A stretch of 25,952 nucleotides of DNA. Source: Ottowia sp. Lineage in GTDB: Bacteria > Pseudomonadota > Gammaproteobacteria > Burkholderiales > Burkholderiaceae_C. Below are positions 16,120-24,008 of the stretch, in pieces. The stretch lies in the NCBI GenBank assembly GCA_023228705.1, contig JALOAS010000039.1, forward strand, positions 1 through 25,952, given 5' to 3'. The translations under genes were made by a program, and so were the position numbers. The notes below the pieces were generated by a model. That model had not been told where the DNA came from. It saw only the letters and a program-made list of their open reading frames with translations, and searched no databases. Numbering within the stretch: position 1 is the first letter of the stretch; each line of letters starts with the position of its first letter.

Positions 16120-16563
16120 TCAGCCCGCATGCGCCCTGGCCCAATTGACGATGGCCGCTGGCGTGGTCAGCGCGCCGGCCTGGCGTGCAACCAGGCGGCC
16201 GTCGTGGAACAGCGCCAGCGTGGGAATGCTGCGGATCTGGTAGCGTGTTCCCAGCTCCGGGACCGCCTCGGTATCGACCTTGGCCACGCGCAGCTGGGGC
16301 TCCAGTTGCGCAGCGGCCTGCTCGTAGGCAGGCGCCATCATGCGGCACGGGCCGCACCAGGGCGCCCAAAAATCAACCAGCAGCGGAATCTGGCTGCGCG
16401 CCACGTGCTTGTCAAAGCTGGCCACGTCGGCCAGAACCAGCGGCTGGCCGACGAACAGCGGCTGCTTGCACTGTCCGCAAGCCGGATCGCTGGCCAGCTG
16501 CCCGGAGGCGATGCGGTTGGTCGTGTGGCAATGTGGGCACACCACGTGGATCTTGTCGGGCAT
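16120..16563 (-). CDS. trxC: Thioredoxin 2
   Basis: 147 aa. A cytoplasmic disulfide reductase with an N-terminal zinc module. Two CxxC pairs (VVCPHCHT at 8-13; ACGQCKQ at 28-33) precede a standard thioredoxin domain with active site WCGPC near residues 69-73 and the cis-proline in SIPTLALF. This is the TrxC architecture, often linked to oxidative stress. ATG 16563 has AGGA 7 nt upstream. It precedes trmJ by 2 bp. Confidence 0.97.
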   Translation of the reverse strand: MPDKIHVVCPHCHTTNRIASGQLASDPACGQCKQPLFVGQPLVLADVASFDKHVARSQIPLLVDFWAPWCGPCRMMAPAYEQAAAQLEPQLRVAKVDTEAVPELGTRYQIRSIPTLALFHDGRLVARQAGALTTPAAIVNWARAHAG

Positions 16564-16608
16564 GACGTGTCCTGGGGTCCTGTTGTGGTTTTGTTGCTGT
16601 GGCTCTGT

Positions 16609-16950
16609 TCAGGCGGCGGTCTCGTGGCCGGGGCCGGGTCCGTCGGGGAGCCGGCGCCGCGCCGCGTCCATGATGTCGCGCGCAGCAAGCTCCGCTTCCG
16701 CGGACAGGGTAAGCGGCGAGCGGCACAGTCCGGCGTTTGCGTAGTGCAGGTTCTCGTACACCATGGCGGCCGCCGGGCTGTGCTCAAGCAGCGGTTCCCA
16801 GTCAATGTCCGGATCCTGCATGAATTCGGCCAGGCGTAGCGCCACGGTCCGGTACTGGTGCGCGTCCACGGGCTGCCTGCTGGCATCGAGTCGCTCAAGC
16901 AGTTGCGCCACGACCACCGCGGCACGAGGAAGTGTCTGTAGCGTTTTCAT
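16609..16950 (-). CDS. Small protein of unknown function
   Basis: 113 aa, not recognised. It is mostly helical and acidic in the middle (FMQDPDIDWEPLLEHSPAAAMVYENLHYANAGLC), with two cysteines or fewer and no signal peptide, membrane segment or known motif. ATG 16950 has GATGG 4 nt upstream. It lies 70 bp after the aminotransferase and 45 bp before trxC on the same strand, so it is probably co-transcribed. Codon use agrees with the neighbours, and the antisense frames give only low-complexity sequence. It is probably a real conserved gene of this lineage; no function is proposed. Confidence 0.75.
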   Translation of the reverse strand: MKTLQTLPRAAVVVAQLLERLDASRQPVDAHQYRTVALRLAEFMQDPDIDWEPLLEHSPAAAMVYENLHYANAGLCRSPLTLSAEAELAARDIMDAARRRLPDGPGPGHETAA

Positions 16951-17020
16951 GCCATCAAAGATGGAGGCTGCGTCGCGCAATTGCAAGGGGTTGCAGCCCG
17001 CTGCCGCGGCATGCGGCCGT

Positions 17021-18223
17021 TCAGGCCGCAAGCGCAGCGGCCAGCCGGTCCACGCCCTCGCGTATCCGATCTTCTCCTGCCGTGGCAAACGACAACCGGA
17101 ACGTGCCGGGGTCCGGGTTGGCGCAAAAAAACGGCGCGCCCGGCACAAAGGCCACGCCGCGGTCCACCGCCGCTCGCGCAAGGGCCGCGCTGTCGCGCGG
17201 GCTGCCCGCGGCGCCGGTCAGGCGCGCCCAGACAAAGAACCCGCCTTGCGGGTCGACAAAATCCACCGCAGCGCCCAGCCTGTCGCGCAACGCCTGGCAC
17301 ATCACGCCGGCGCGGCTGCCGTAGATGGCGCGGGCGCGCTGCAGCGCCGCTGGCAGGCGGCCGCCGGCCAGGTAGCGGGCCGCCACGGCCTGCGCAAACG
17401 TGCTGGTGTGCGCGTCGGAAAACTGCTTGCACATGACGGCACGCGAGAGCAGCGCGGGCGGCGCCACCATCCAGCCCAGCCGCAGCCCCGGCGAGAGCAC
17501 CTTGCTCAGGCTGCCGCAATGCACCAGCCAGTCGCGGCTGCCCGGCACCTCGTGACTGAGCGCGAGCAGGCTGGGCGGTGGCGGCGCGTCAAAGTACAGC
17601 TCCCCATACGGATCGTCCTCGACGATCACGGTCTCGTACTGCACCGCCAGCTCCAGCACGCGCTTGCGCCGCGCACGCGTGAGCGTGGCGCCGCTGGGGT
17701 TGCCAAAGGTGGGAATCAGGTAGACAAAGCGCGGCCTGTGCTGCCGGATCAGCGCTTCCAGCTCGTCGACCCGCACGCCGTCGCCGTCTATGGGCACGCC
17801 CAGCAGCTGCGCGCCGTAGAGTCGAAAGCACTGTATGGTCGCCAGAAATGTGGGCGCCTCGACCAGCACCGGCTCGTCCGGCTCGACCAGGACCTTGCCC
17901 ACCAGGTCCAGTGCCTGCTGGCTGCCCGTGGTCACGATCAGGTCCCCGGGCCCGACGTCGCGCACGCCGCGCGCTGCCATGAGCTGCGCAAGCTGCTCGC
18001 GCAACGGGCCAAACCCTTCGGTGGCGCCGTACTGCAACGCCGCGTCCGCGTCGTCTGCCAGCGCCTGCTGCGACGCCGCCCGCAGGCCGTCCACGTCAAA
18101 CACCGCGCTGTCCGGGAACCCCCCGGCAAAACTGATGATGCCCGGCTTGCCCAGCAGCTTGAACAGCTCGCGTATGGCGGATGTTTCAACGTTGTCGAGG
18201 CGTTTGGCAAAGACAATGGACAT
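17021..18223 (-). CDS. PLP-dependent aminotransferase, class I/II (LysN/aromatic-type)
   Basis: 400 aa. Fold-type I aminotransferase with the PLP lysine at K241 in SLSKVLSPGLRLG, NPSG at 175-178, EDDPYG at 202-207 and the N-terminal FAGGFPD. These are features of the 2-aminoadipate/aromatic aminotransferase group, which is also the catalytic part of MocR regulators; the DNA-binding domain is absent here. The amino-acid substrate is not determined. ATG 18223 (MSIVFAKRLDNV) is the family-like start. The gene is divergent from the SMP-30 gene across a 258-bp region in which I found no clear promoter. Confidence 0.93.
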   Translation of the reverse strand: MSIVFAKRLDNVETSAIRELFKLLGKPGIISFAGGFPDSAVFDVDGLRAASQQALADDADAALQYGATEGFGPLREQLAQLMAARGVRDVGPGDLIVTTGSQQALDLVGKVLVEPDEPVLVEAPTFLATIQCFRLYGAQLLGVPIDGDGVRVDELEALIRQHRPRFVYLIPTFGNPSGATLTRARRKRVLELAVQYETVIVEDDPYGELYFDAPPPPSLLALSHEVPGSRDWLVHCGSLSKVLSPGLRLGWMVAPPALLSRAVMCKQFSDAHTSTFAQAVAARYLAGGRLPAALQRARAIYGSRAGVMCQALRDRLGAAVDFVDPQGGFFVWARLTGAAGSPRDSAALARAAVDRGVAFVPGAPFFCANPDPGTFRLSFATAGEDRIREGVDRLAAALAA

Positions 18224-18481
18224 GTTCAATTGGATGTCGGCAAGAAAGTGCAAATGCGTGCGGCGGGCGCGCAGATCCTGACACAAGACCCGGCCCAAGC
18301 CTTGTGCGCCAATTATCACAGGTCCTCCCGCCACAATGCTGCGAGACGACGGGATCGCGGCCTGCGGCTGGCGTCCCTGCTCCAGCCGATGCCAACGACC
18401 TGGAACGAATCTTCGGGGTCAGAACCACAACGACAAATCAACCTACACTGACTGCTCAACCCGCAACTGGAGAAGCCCATC

Positions 18482-19384
18482 ATGACGCAACAACGCGAAA
18501 TCCGGACCCTCGTCACTGGCATGTCATACACCGAATGCCCCCGCTGGCACGCCGGCCGGCTCTGGTTTGCCGATTTCTACACCCACGCGATTTACTCGGT
18601 CGCAGTCGACGGCTCGGGCCTACGCTCCGAAGTTCAGGTGCCTGCGCAGCCGTCCGGCCTGGGTTGGCTACCCGACGGTCAGCTCGTCTACGTGTCGATG
18701 AAAGACCGGAAGGTCATGCGCTGCCAAGCCGACGGCACCTGCGTCGTGCACGCCGACGTCGCCGATCACGTAACCGGACATCCCAATGACATGGTAGTCG
18801 ACGCGCAAGGTCGCTGCTGGCTTGGCAACTTCGGTTTCGACCTCATGGGCGGCGCCGATCTGAAAACCGCCGGTCTGCTGCGCATCGATCCCGACGGCAG
18901 CGTGACCACCGTGGCGCGCGACTTGTGGTTCCCCAATGGCAGCGTCGTTACGCCTGATGGCGGAACGCTCATCGTCAATGAAACCTTCGGCAACCGTATC
19001 AGCGCCTTTTCCATTGAACCAGACGGCAACCTCGGTCCGCGGCGCGACTGGGCACGCTTTGGTGAGCTACCCAAGACGCGTGCCGTTGCCAGCATTGTCC
19101 CCACGGCGGTATTCGCACCTGACGGCTGCAGCCTGGACGCAGAGGGGCATCTGTGGGTGGCTGACGCCATTGGCGGGCGTGTCTGTCGCGTTGCCGAAGG
19201 CGGCCAGATCGTCGACACCATCAACCCTGGCGACGGCGTGTTTGCCTGCATGCTCGGTGGTGCAGATGGCCGCACGCTGTTCATGTCCTGCGCACCGGAC
19301 TTCAACGAACAGGCGCGGAGCGCTGAGCGTGAAGCCAGCATCCGCACGGTCACGGTTGACGTGCCGCACGCAGGCTGGCCCTGA
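18482..19384 (+). CDS. SMP-30/gluconolactonase-family protein
   Basis: 300 aa, a six-bladed beta-propeller. Metal-ligand positions agree with the family: E18 (TECPRWH), N102 (GHPNDM), N152 (FPNGSVV) and D204 (APDGCSLD). Such proteins hydrolyse sugar lactones or related esters; the substrate is unknown. No signal peptide is seen, so it is probably cytoplasmic. ATG 18482 is preceded by GGAGAAGCCCATC, a good SD. Codon use is more relaxed (more A/T in third positions) than in flanking genes, which suggests later acquisition. It is not linked to an obvious sugar pathway here. Confidence 0.9.
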   Translation: MTQQREIRTLVTGMSYTECPRWHAGRLWFADFYTHAIYSVAVDGSGLRSEVQVPAQPSGLGWLPDGQLVYVSMKDRKVMRCQADGTCVVHADVADHVTGHPNDMVVDAQGRCWLGNFGFDLMGGADLKTAGLLRIDPDGSVTTVARDLWFPNGSVVTPDGGTLIVNETFGNRISAFSIEPDGNLGPRRDWARFGELPKTRAVASIVPTAVFAPDGCSLDAEGHLWVADAIGGRVCRVAEGGQIVDTINPGDGVFACMLGGADGRTLFMSCAPDFNEQARSAEREASIRTVTVDVPHAGWP

Positions 19385-19484
19385 GTGACACGGCCATCAC
19401 CCCCGCGGCGGCAGATCGAAACCCGAGCACGCCGTTCGCGGCTGGAGCGCCGCCGCCCGGGCCGCAACGGGGCAAAATGCCACC

Positions 19485-20141
19485 ATGAACAAAGCCGCCA
19501 TAGCCCAGTTTTTTGCCACGCTGCAGGCCGCCAACCCCGAGCCGCGCAGCGAGCTGGAGTACAGCACGCCATTTGAACTGCTCACGGCCGTCCTGCTGTC
19601 TGCGCAGGCGACGGACACCGGCGTCAACAAGGCCACACGCGAGCTGTTCGCGGTGGCCAATACGCCACAGGCGATCATCGCGCTGGGCATGGACGGCCTG
19701 GTCGAGCACATCAAGACCATCGGCCTGTACCGCAACAAGGCAAAGCACCTGATGGCCACCTGCCAGCTGCTGCTGGACCGGCATGACGGCCAGGTGCCGC
19801 AGACGCGCGAGGCGCTGGAAGCCCTGCCCGGCGTGGGCCGCAAGACGGCCAACGTCATCCTGAACGTGGCCTTTGGCCAGCCGACGCTGGCGGTGGACAC
19901 GCACGTGTTCCGGGTCGCCAACCGCACCGGGCTGGCGCCGGGGAAGACACCGCTGCAGGTCGAGCAAAAGCTGCTCAAGCGCATTCCGCCCGAGTACCTG
20001 CACAACGCACATCACTGGCTCATCCTGCACGGACGCTATGTCTGCGTGGCGCGGACACCCCGTTGCTGGGAGTGCGCGGTGGCGCCCTGGTGTGATTTCG
20101 AGCCCAAGACGCCGGCACCCGTCCGGGGCGGCAAGCGCTGA
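19485..20141 (+). CDS. nth: Endonuclease III
   Basis: 218 aa. A DNA glycosylase/AP-lyase for oxidised pyrimidines in base excision repair. The helix-hairpin-helix LPGVGRKTAN has catalytic K120, and D138 is in VDTHVFR. The [4Fe-4S] ligands are C187, C194, C197 and C203, the same numbering as in E. coli Nth. ATG 19485 follows CAAAAT by 6 nt, so a leaderless or very short leader transcript is possible. The 100-bp gap before it shows no other gene. Confidence 0.98.
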   Translation: MNKAAIAQFFATLQAANPEPRSELEYSTPFELLTAVLLSAQATDTGVNKATRELFAVANTPQAIIALGMDGLVEHIKTIGLYRNKAKHLMATCQLLLDRHDGQVPQTREALEALPGVGRKTANVILNVAFGQPTLAVDTHVFRVANRTGLAPGKTPLQVEQKLLKRIPPEYLHNAHHWLILHGRYVCVARTPRCWECAVAPWCDFEPKTPAPVRGGKR

Positions 20142-20154
20142 GCTGCTGTGTCGC

Positions 20155-20173
20155 CCGGCCGCCTGCCGGTTTT
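20155..20173 (+). terminator. Weak intrinsic terminator after nth
   Basis: CCGGC, loop CGCCT, GCCGG, then TTTT, beginning 14 nt after the nth stop. The 5-bp stem and short T-run make it a weak candidate. Confidence 0.35.
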
Positions 20174-20477
20174 CCCTGCAAAACGCGGGCGGAATCATGC
20201 GCATTTCGTTTTTTCTTTTGGTTTCACCTCATGGCGTCTGGATACATGGGGCGCCTGACCCATGGCGAGGAATCGGGCCGGTACTTTTGCGCCGGATCCT
20301 GGAAACTTCGTCTCCTGCGCCCGAAACACCGGTGCAAGAGGCGCTGCATCGCGTGTCACGGCCGGCAGCACGCGCCTGCCACCATGATTCAACAAGACCC
20401 GGACGGGTTGCAGATCGTGTGCAAGCACTGTTTCCAGACCAGCAAAACCCGGGCGCACGCTGCTAGACTAGCCCCCA

Positions 20478-20662
20478 GGAGTCTGTCGGACTTGGGTCCA
20501 ATCTACTGCGCCGGGTGGGAGAAGCGGTCCATTTTTGCCCGCTTTTTCGTTGCATAGCTGGGCCATGCGCCTCAAAATCAAACAAAACTGTCCTGGCTTT
20601 CCCACTCGGTTGGCTTCGCCGCTCTGCGAGAACGCTACGATCGCCAAAGCCCGACAGACTCC
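20478..20662. mobile_element. MITE-like element or IS remnant with terminal inverted repeats
   Basis: The 185-bp segment begins with GGAGTCTGTCGGACTTGGG and ends with the inverted counterpart: the first 12 bp (GGAGTCTGTCGG) are perfect, and 17 of 19 bp match overall. Its interior holds no transposase. On the minus strand an open frame of 66 codons spans it (start about 20668, stop 20468), ending WTQVRQTPGG; it may be the end of an old transposase or meaningless. No target-site duplication is evident. It ends 25 bp before the start codon of the nitrite reductase gene and may contribute its promoter region. Confidence 0.6.
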
Positions 20663-20676
20663 AGTCAATCAGGAAA

Positions 20677-20681
20677 AGAGG
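20677..20681 (+). promoter_or_regulatory. Shine-Dalgarno site that sets the GTG start of the nitrite reductase
   Basis: AGAGG followed by 6 nt and GTG 20688. The frame is open farther upstream to an ATG at 20535, but that part lies inside the MITE-like element. Confidence 0.65.
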
Positions 20682-20687
20682 TACCAA

Positions 20688-22682
20688 GTGGCCGATGAAG
20701 AAAATCGCAGCGCGACATCCGGTGCGCGCATCGCGCTCGCGGGGGCTGCGCTGCGCGTGGCGTTTGGCGTTATCTGGGCGGTCAATGTTGCATTTGTCTG
20801 GTCCTCGCAGTTCCGCACCAATTACCTGGGTTACCTGCACAACGCTGCGGATGGCCAGCCGGCCTGGTCGGCGTTCTGGTTTGACTTCTGGATTGACCTG
20901 GTCACGCCGCGGGTCTCGCTGTTTGTCTGGCTGACGCGGCTGGCGGTGACGGCGCTGGCGCTGGCGCTGCTGTTTGGCTTTGCCCGGCGCACCATCTACG
21001 TGCTGGGCTTGCTGTTCAGCCTGCTCATCTGGAGCACCGCGGAAGCCTTTGGCGGCCCCTACGCCGTGGGCGCGACCAACATGGGCGTGGGCATCACGTA
21101 CGTGCTCATTTTTGCCGTGCTGATTGCCATCAATACCCGCAGCGGCACCAGCCTGTACAGCGTGGACTACTTTATTGAAAGACGCTGGCACTGGTGGAGC
21201 TGGATCGCCGAATGGCGCCCTTACCGCGCGCCGGTCGCCGCGCAACGCGCGCCGCTGTGGCTGCAGATCCTGGTGCTGCTTGGCATTGCCGTGCTGCTGT
21301 TCTTCCTGATTGCCGGCTACCAGAGCAGCGTCAATGTCAAGGCACCCACGCCGGCGGCCGCGGCATCGGCGATTTCGCCGCTGCAGCTGGCGTCCAAGGA
21401 GGCGCTGCCCGAGGCCCGCGACGCCACGCTGCCACCCGCGGAGGACGGCGCCGGCGTCACGGTGCACATAGACGCCAGCGACAAGGCGGTGACCATAGCC
21501 AGCGGCGTGCAGTACATGGCCTGGCCTTTCAACGGCACGGTGCCTGGCCCCGTGATCCACGTCAAGCAGGGGCAGATGGTCAACGTGGTGCTGACCAACA
21601 CCGGCACCATGCCGCACTCCATTGACTTCCACGCCTCGTTCACGCCGCCCAACCTCAGCTTTGCCGATATCCGCCCCGGCGAGAAAATCGAGTTCTCCTT
21701 TGAAGCCAAGGTGCCGGGCGCCTTTGTCTACCATTGCGGCACCGACCCGGTGCTGCTGCACATGGCCAACGGCATGTTTGGCGCCATCGTCGTCGACCCC
21801 GTGGACAAGCCGCTGCCCCGGGCCGACAAGGAATACGTGATCGTCCAGAGCGAGTGGTACACGCAGCAGATCGGCGACAAGCTGATGGGCCCGGACTTCC
21901 AGAAGATGATGGCAATCCAGCCGGACGAAGTCGTCTTCAACGGCGTGGCGTTCCAGTACAAGGACCACCCGCTGACGGCCGAACCCGGCGAGCGCGTGCG
22001 CTTTTACATGGTCAACGCCGGCCCCAGCGTCTGGAGTGCCTTCCACGTCATCGGCGCCATCTTTGACAAGGTCTACCCCGACGGCGACCCCGACAACGCG
22101 CTGAGCGGCGTTTCCACCTACAGCGTCGGTCCCGGCGAAGGCGCCGTGCTCGACGTGGTCATAGACAAGCCGGGGCTGTATCCGTTCGTGGACCACTCTT
22201 TTGCGCACCTGGAGAAAGGCGCGGTTGGCGTGCTTGACGTGCGCGTGCCGGGCACCGAGCATCCCAAGCCCAACATCCAGCAGGATGACGGCGCCGGCAG
22301 TGCTGCCGCCGCGCCGGCAGCGCCTGCGCAGCCGGCGGAAGAAGAAGGCCCGTATGCGTACGACGCCGACCGCGGCGCCGAGCTCTATGCCACGCACTGC
22401 GCGGCCTGCCACCAGGCCAGCGGCCAGGGCCTGCCCGGCGCGTTCCCGCCGCTGGTCGACGACCCGGTGGTGCTGGACAGCGACCCGACCAAGCACATCG
22501 ACGTCATCCTCAACGGCATGTCCGGCGAAATCATCAACGGCATCACGTATGGTGCGCCCATGCCGCCCTTTGGCGGGCAACTCAGCGACTCGCAGGTTGC
22601 CGACATCGCAAACCACGAACGCAGTTCCTGGGGCAACCAGGCCAAGCACGTGACCGCCGATGACGTGAAGGCGCAGCACTGA
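20688..22682 (+). CDS. Membrane-anchored copper nitrite reductase fused to cytochrome c
   Basis: 664 aa from GTG 20688. Residues 13-38, 75-97, 101-120 and 131-150 are membrane segments of a DoxX/DoxD-like domain (GGPYAVGATNMGVGITYVL resembles its last helix), and 190-210 is a further anchor. Residues 255-520 form two cupredoxin domains of the NirK type: type 1 copper ligands H310, C350, H358, M363; type 2 ligands H315, H349, H503; catalytic D313 and H453. An Ala/Pro linker leads to a cytochrome c domain (about 555-645) with heme motif C571-A-A-C-H575 and axial M625. It likely reduces nitrite to NO on the periplasmic side, drawing electrons through its own heme. NirK-cytochrome c fusions are known; the multi-pass N-terminus is unusual. 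The catalytic function is inferred from ligands. It converges with dctM across 48 bp. Confidence 0.88.
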   Translation: MADEENRSATSGARIALAGAALRVAFGVIWAVNVAFVWSSQFRTNYLGYLHNAADGQPAWSAFWFDFWIDLVTPRVSLFVWLTRLAVTALALALLFGFARRTIYVLGLLFSLLIWSTAEAFGGPYAVGATNMGVGITYVLIFAVLIAINTRSGTSLYSVDYFIERRWHWWSWIAEWRPYRAPVAAQRAPLWLQILVLLGIAVLLFFLIAGYQSSVNVKAPTPAAAASAISPLQLASKEALPEARDATLPPAEDGAGVTVHIDASDKAVTIASGVQYMAWPFNGTVPGPVIHVKQGQMVNVVLTNTGTMPHSIDFHASFTPPNLSFADIRPGEKIEFSFEAKVPGAFVYHCGTDPVLLHMANGMFGAIVVDPVDKPLPRADKEYVIVQSEWYTQQIGDKLMGPDFQKMMAIQPDEVVFNGVAFQYKDHPLTAEPGERVRFYMVNAGPSVWSAFHVIGAIFDKVYPDGDPDNALSGVSTYSVGPGEGAVLDVVIDKPGLYPFVDHSFAHLEKGAVGVLDVRVPGTEHPKPNIQQDDGAGSAAAAPAAPAQPAEEEGPYAYDADRGAELYATHCAACHQASGQGLPGAFPPLVDDPVVLDSDPTKHIDVILNGMSGEIINGITYGAPMPPFGGQLSDSQVADIANHERSSWGNQAKHVTADDVKAQH

Positions 22683-22730
22683 GCCGCCGCCCCGGCACAC
22701 GCAGCATCCCAGCCGTACCGGCCCCCGGAT

Positions 22731-24008
22731 TCAGGCAAACAGCCGCGGCAGGAACAGCGAGATGCCGGGGATGTAGGTCACCGCCACCAGGAAGACCAGC
22801 AGCAGCAGCGTCCAGGGCATGGCCGCCCGGATGACCCGCTCCAGGCTCATGTTGGTCACTCCCGCGGTGACAAAAAGGTTGAGCCCCACTGGCGGCGTAA
22901 TCATCCCGATCTCCAGGTTCACGACCATGATGATCCCCAGATGCACCGGATCTATCCCAAGCTGTATCGCAATGGGCAGCAGGATGGGCGCCAGGATGAG
23001 GATGATGCCCGTGGGCTCCATGAACGCGCCTGCAACCAGCAGGATGATGTTGACCATGACCAGGAAGACCCAGGTCGGCATGCCCATGTCGATGATGGAC
23101 CCCGCGATGATGTGCGGGATGCGTTCGGTCGTGAGCACGTGCGCAAAGAGCAGCGCGTTGGCCACGATGAACATGATCATGATGGTGAGCTTGCTGGATT
23201 CCAGCAGCACACCGGGGACATCGCGAATCCTGAGGTCCTTGTAGATGAACACTGCGACAACGGCGGCGTAGACGGCAGCCACCGCGGCCGCCTCGGTGGG
23301 CGTGAAGATGCCGCCGTAGATGCCGCCCAGGATGATGAAGATGAGCAGCAGCCCCCAGAGCGACTCGCGCCCGGCAACCACCACCTCCCTGAAGTCGACG
23401 CGGGGCTGGCGCGGCAGGTTGCGCCTGCGCGCGCGCCAGTAGATGGCAAGCATCAGCATCAGCGACAGCATGATGCCGGGCAGGATTCCCGCCATGAACA
23501 GGTCGCCCACCGACGTTTCGGTAGCGGCACCGTAGACCACGAGCACGATGGACGGTGGAATGAGGATGCCCAGCGTTCCGGCGTTGCAGACCACGCCGGC
23601 GGCAAAGTCCTTGGGATAGCCGGCCTGCACCATGCCGGCAATGACGATGGAGCCCACGGCCACCACCGTGGCGGGTGACGAGCCGGAGACCGCGGCAAAC
23701 AGCATGCACGCCATGACCGACGCCATGGCCAGCCCACCGCGGAAATGCCCCACGCAGGCATTGGCAAATCGGATCATTCGCCGCGCGACCCCGCCCGTGG
23801 TCAGGAACATCCCGCCCACGATGAAGTACGGGATCGCCAGCAGCGTGTAGTGCTCCGAGGTCTCGTAGATCTTCAGCGTCATCGATGCCAGCGAATCGTT
23901 GGTGAACCCCAGGATGACCGCCAGCGAGGACAGGCCCAGCGCCACGCCCACGGGCATGCCTATGGCCATGAACACGAACAGCAGGCCAAACAGCAGCAGC
24001 GTGTTCAC
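22731..24008 (-). CDS. dctM: TRAP transporter large permease, DctM
   Basis: 425 aa, the normal size, with about 12 membrane segments. It is the transport channel of a tripartite, sodium- or proton-driven importer. Diagnostic stretches include AIPYFIVGGMFLTTGG, AAVSGSSPATVVAVGSI, GILIPPSIVLVVYG and the C-terminal GMITPPVGLNLFV. The start is GTG 24008, which overlaps the dctQ stop in GTGA; the longer open frame upstream is out-of-frame dctQ sequence. The substrate is probably an organic acid, judged by DctP. Confidence 0.96.
   Translation of the reverse strand: MNTLLLFGLLFVFMAIGMPVGVALGLSSLAVILGFTNDSLASMTLKIYETSEHYTLLAIPYFIVGGMFLTTGGVARRMIRFANACVGHFRGGLAMASVMACMLFAAVSGSSPATVVAVGSIVIAGMVQAGYPKDFAAGVVCNAGTLGILIPPSIVLVVYGAATETSVGDLFMAGILPGIMLSLMLMLAIYWRARRRNLPRQPRVDFREVVVAGRESLWGLLLIFIILGGIYGGIFTPTEAAAVAAVYAAVVAVFIYKDLRIRDVPGVLLESSKLTIMIMFIVANALLFAHVLTTERIPHIIAGSIIDMGMPTWVFLVMVNIILLVAGAFMEPTGIILILAPILLPIAIQLGIDPVHLGIIMVVNLEIGMITPPVGLNLFVTAGVTNMSLERVIRAAMPWTLLLLVFLVAVTYIPGISLFLPRLFA

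Larger units (their letters stand above)
20142..20687. other. 546-bp non-genic stretch between nth and the nitrite reductase gene
   Basis: It holds a weak terminator-like hairpin after nth, a T-rich patch (20206-20220), a short open frame on the plus strand with two CxxC pairs (about 20231-20477) that runs into the element at 20478, the MITE-like element itself (20478-20662), and the SD of the next gene. No FNR/NNR-type palindrome (TTGAT-N4-ATCAA) was found, although one might be expected upstream of a nitrite reductase. Confidence 0.7.

Noticed and set aside
20142..20687. FNR/NnrR-type binding site before the nitrite reductase gene
   Set aside because: No TTGAT-N4-ATCAA-like palindrome was found; TTGGGTCCAATC at about 20492 is only superficially similar and lies in the terminal repeat.
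20463..22700. Open frame of 745 codons on the minus strand
   Set aside because: It is the complement of the nitrite reductase gene, whose copper and heme motifs prove the plus-strand reading.
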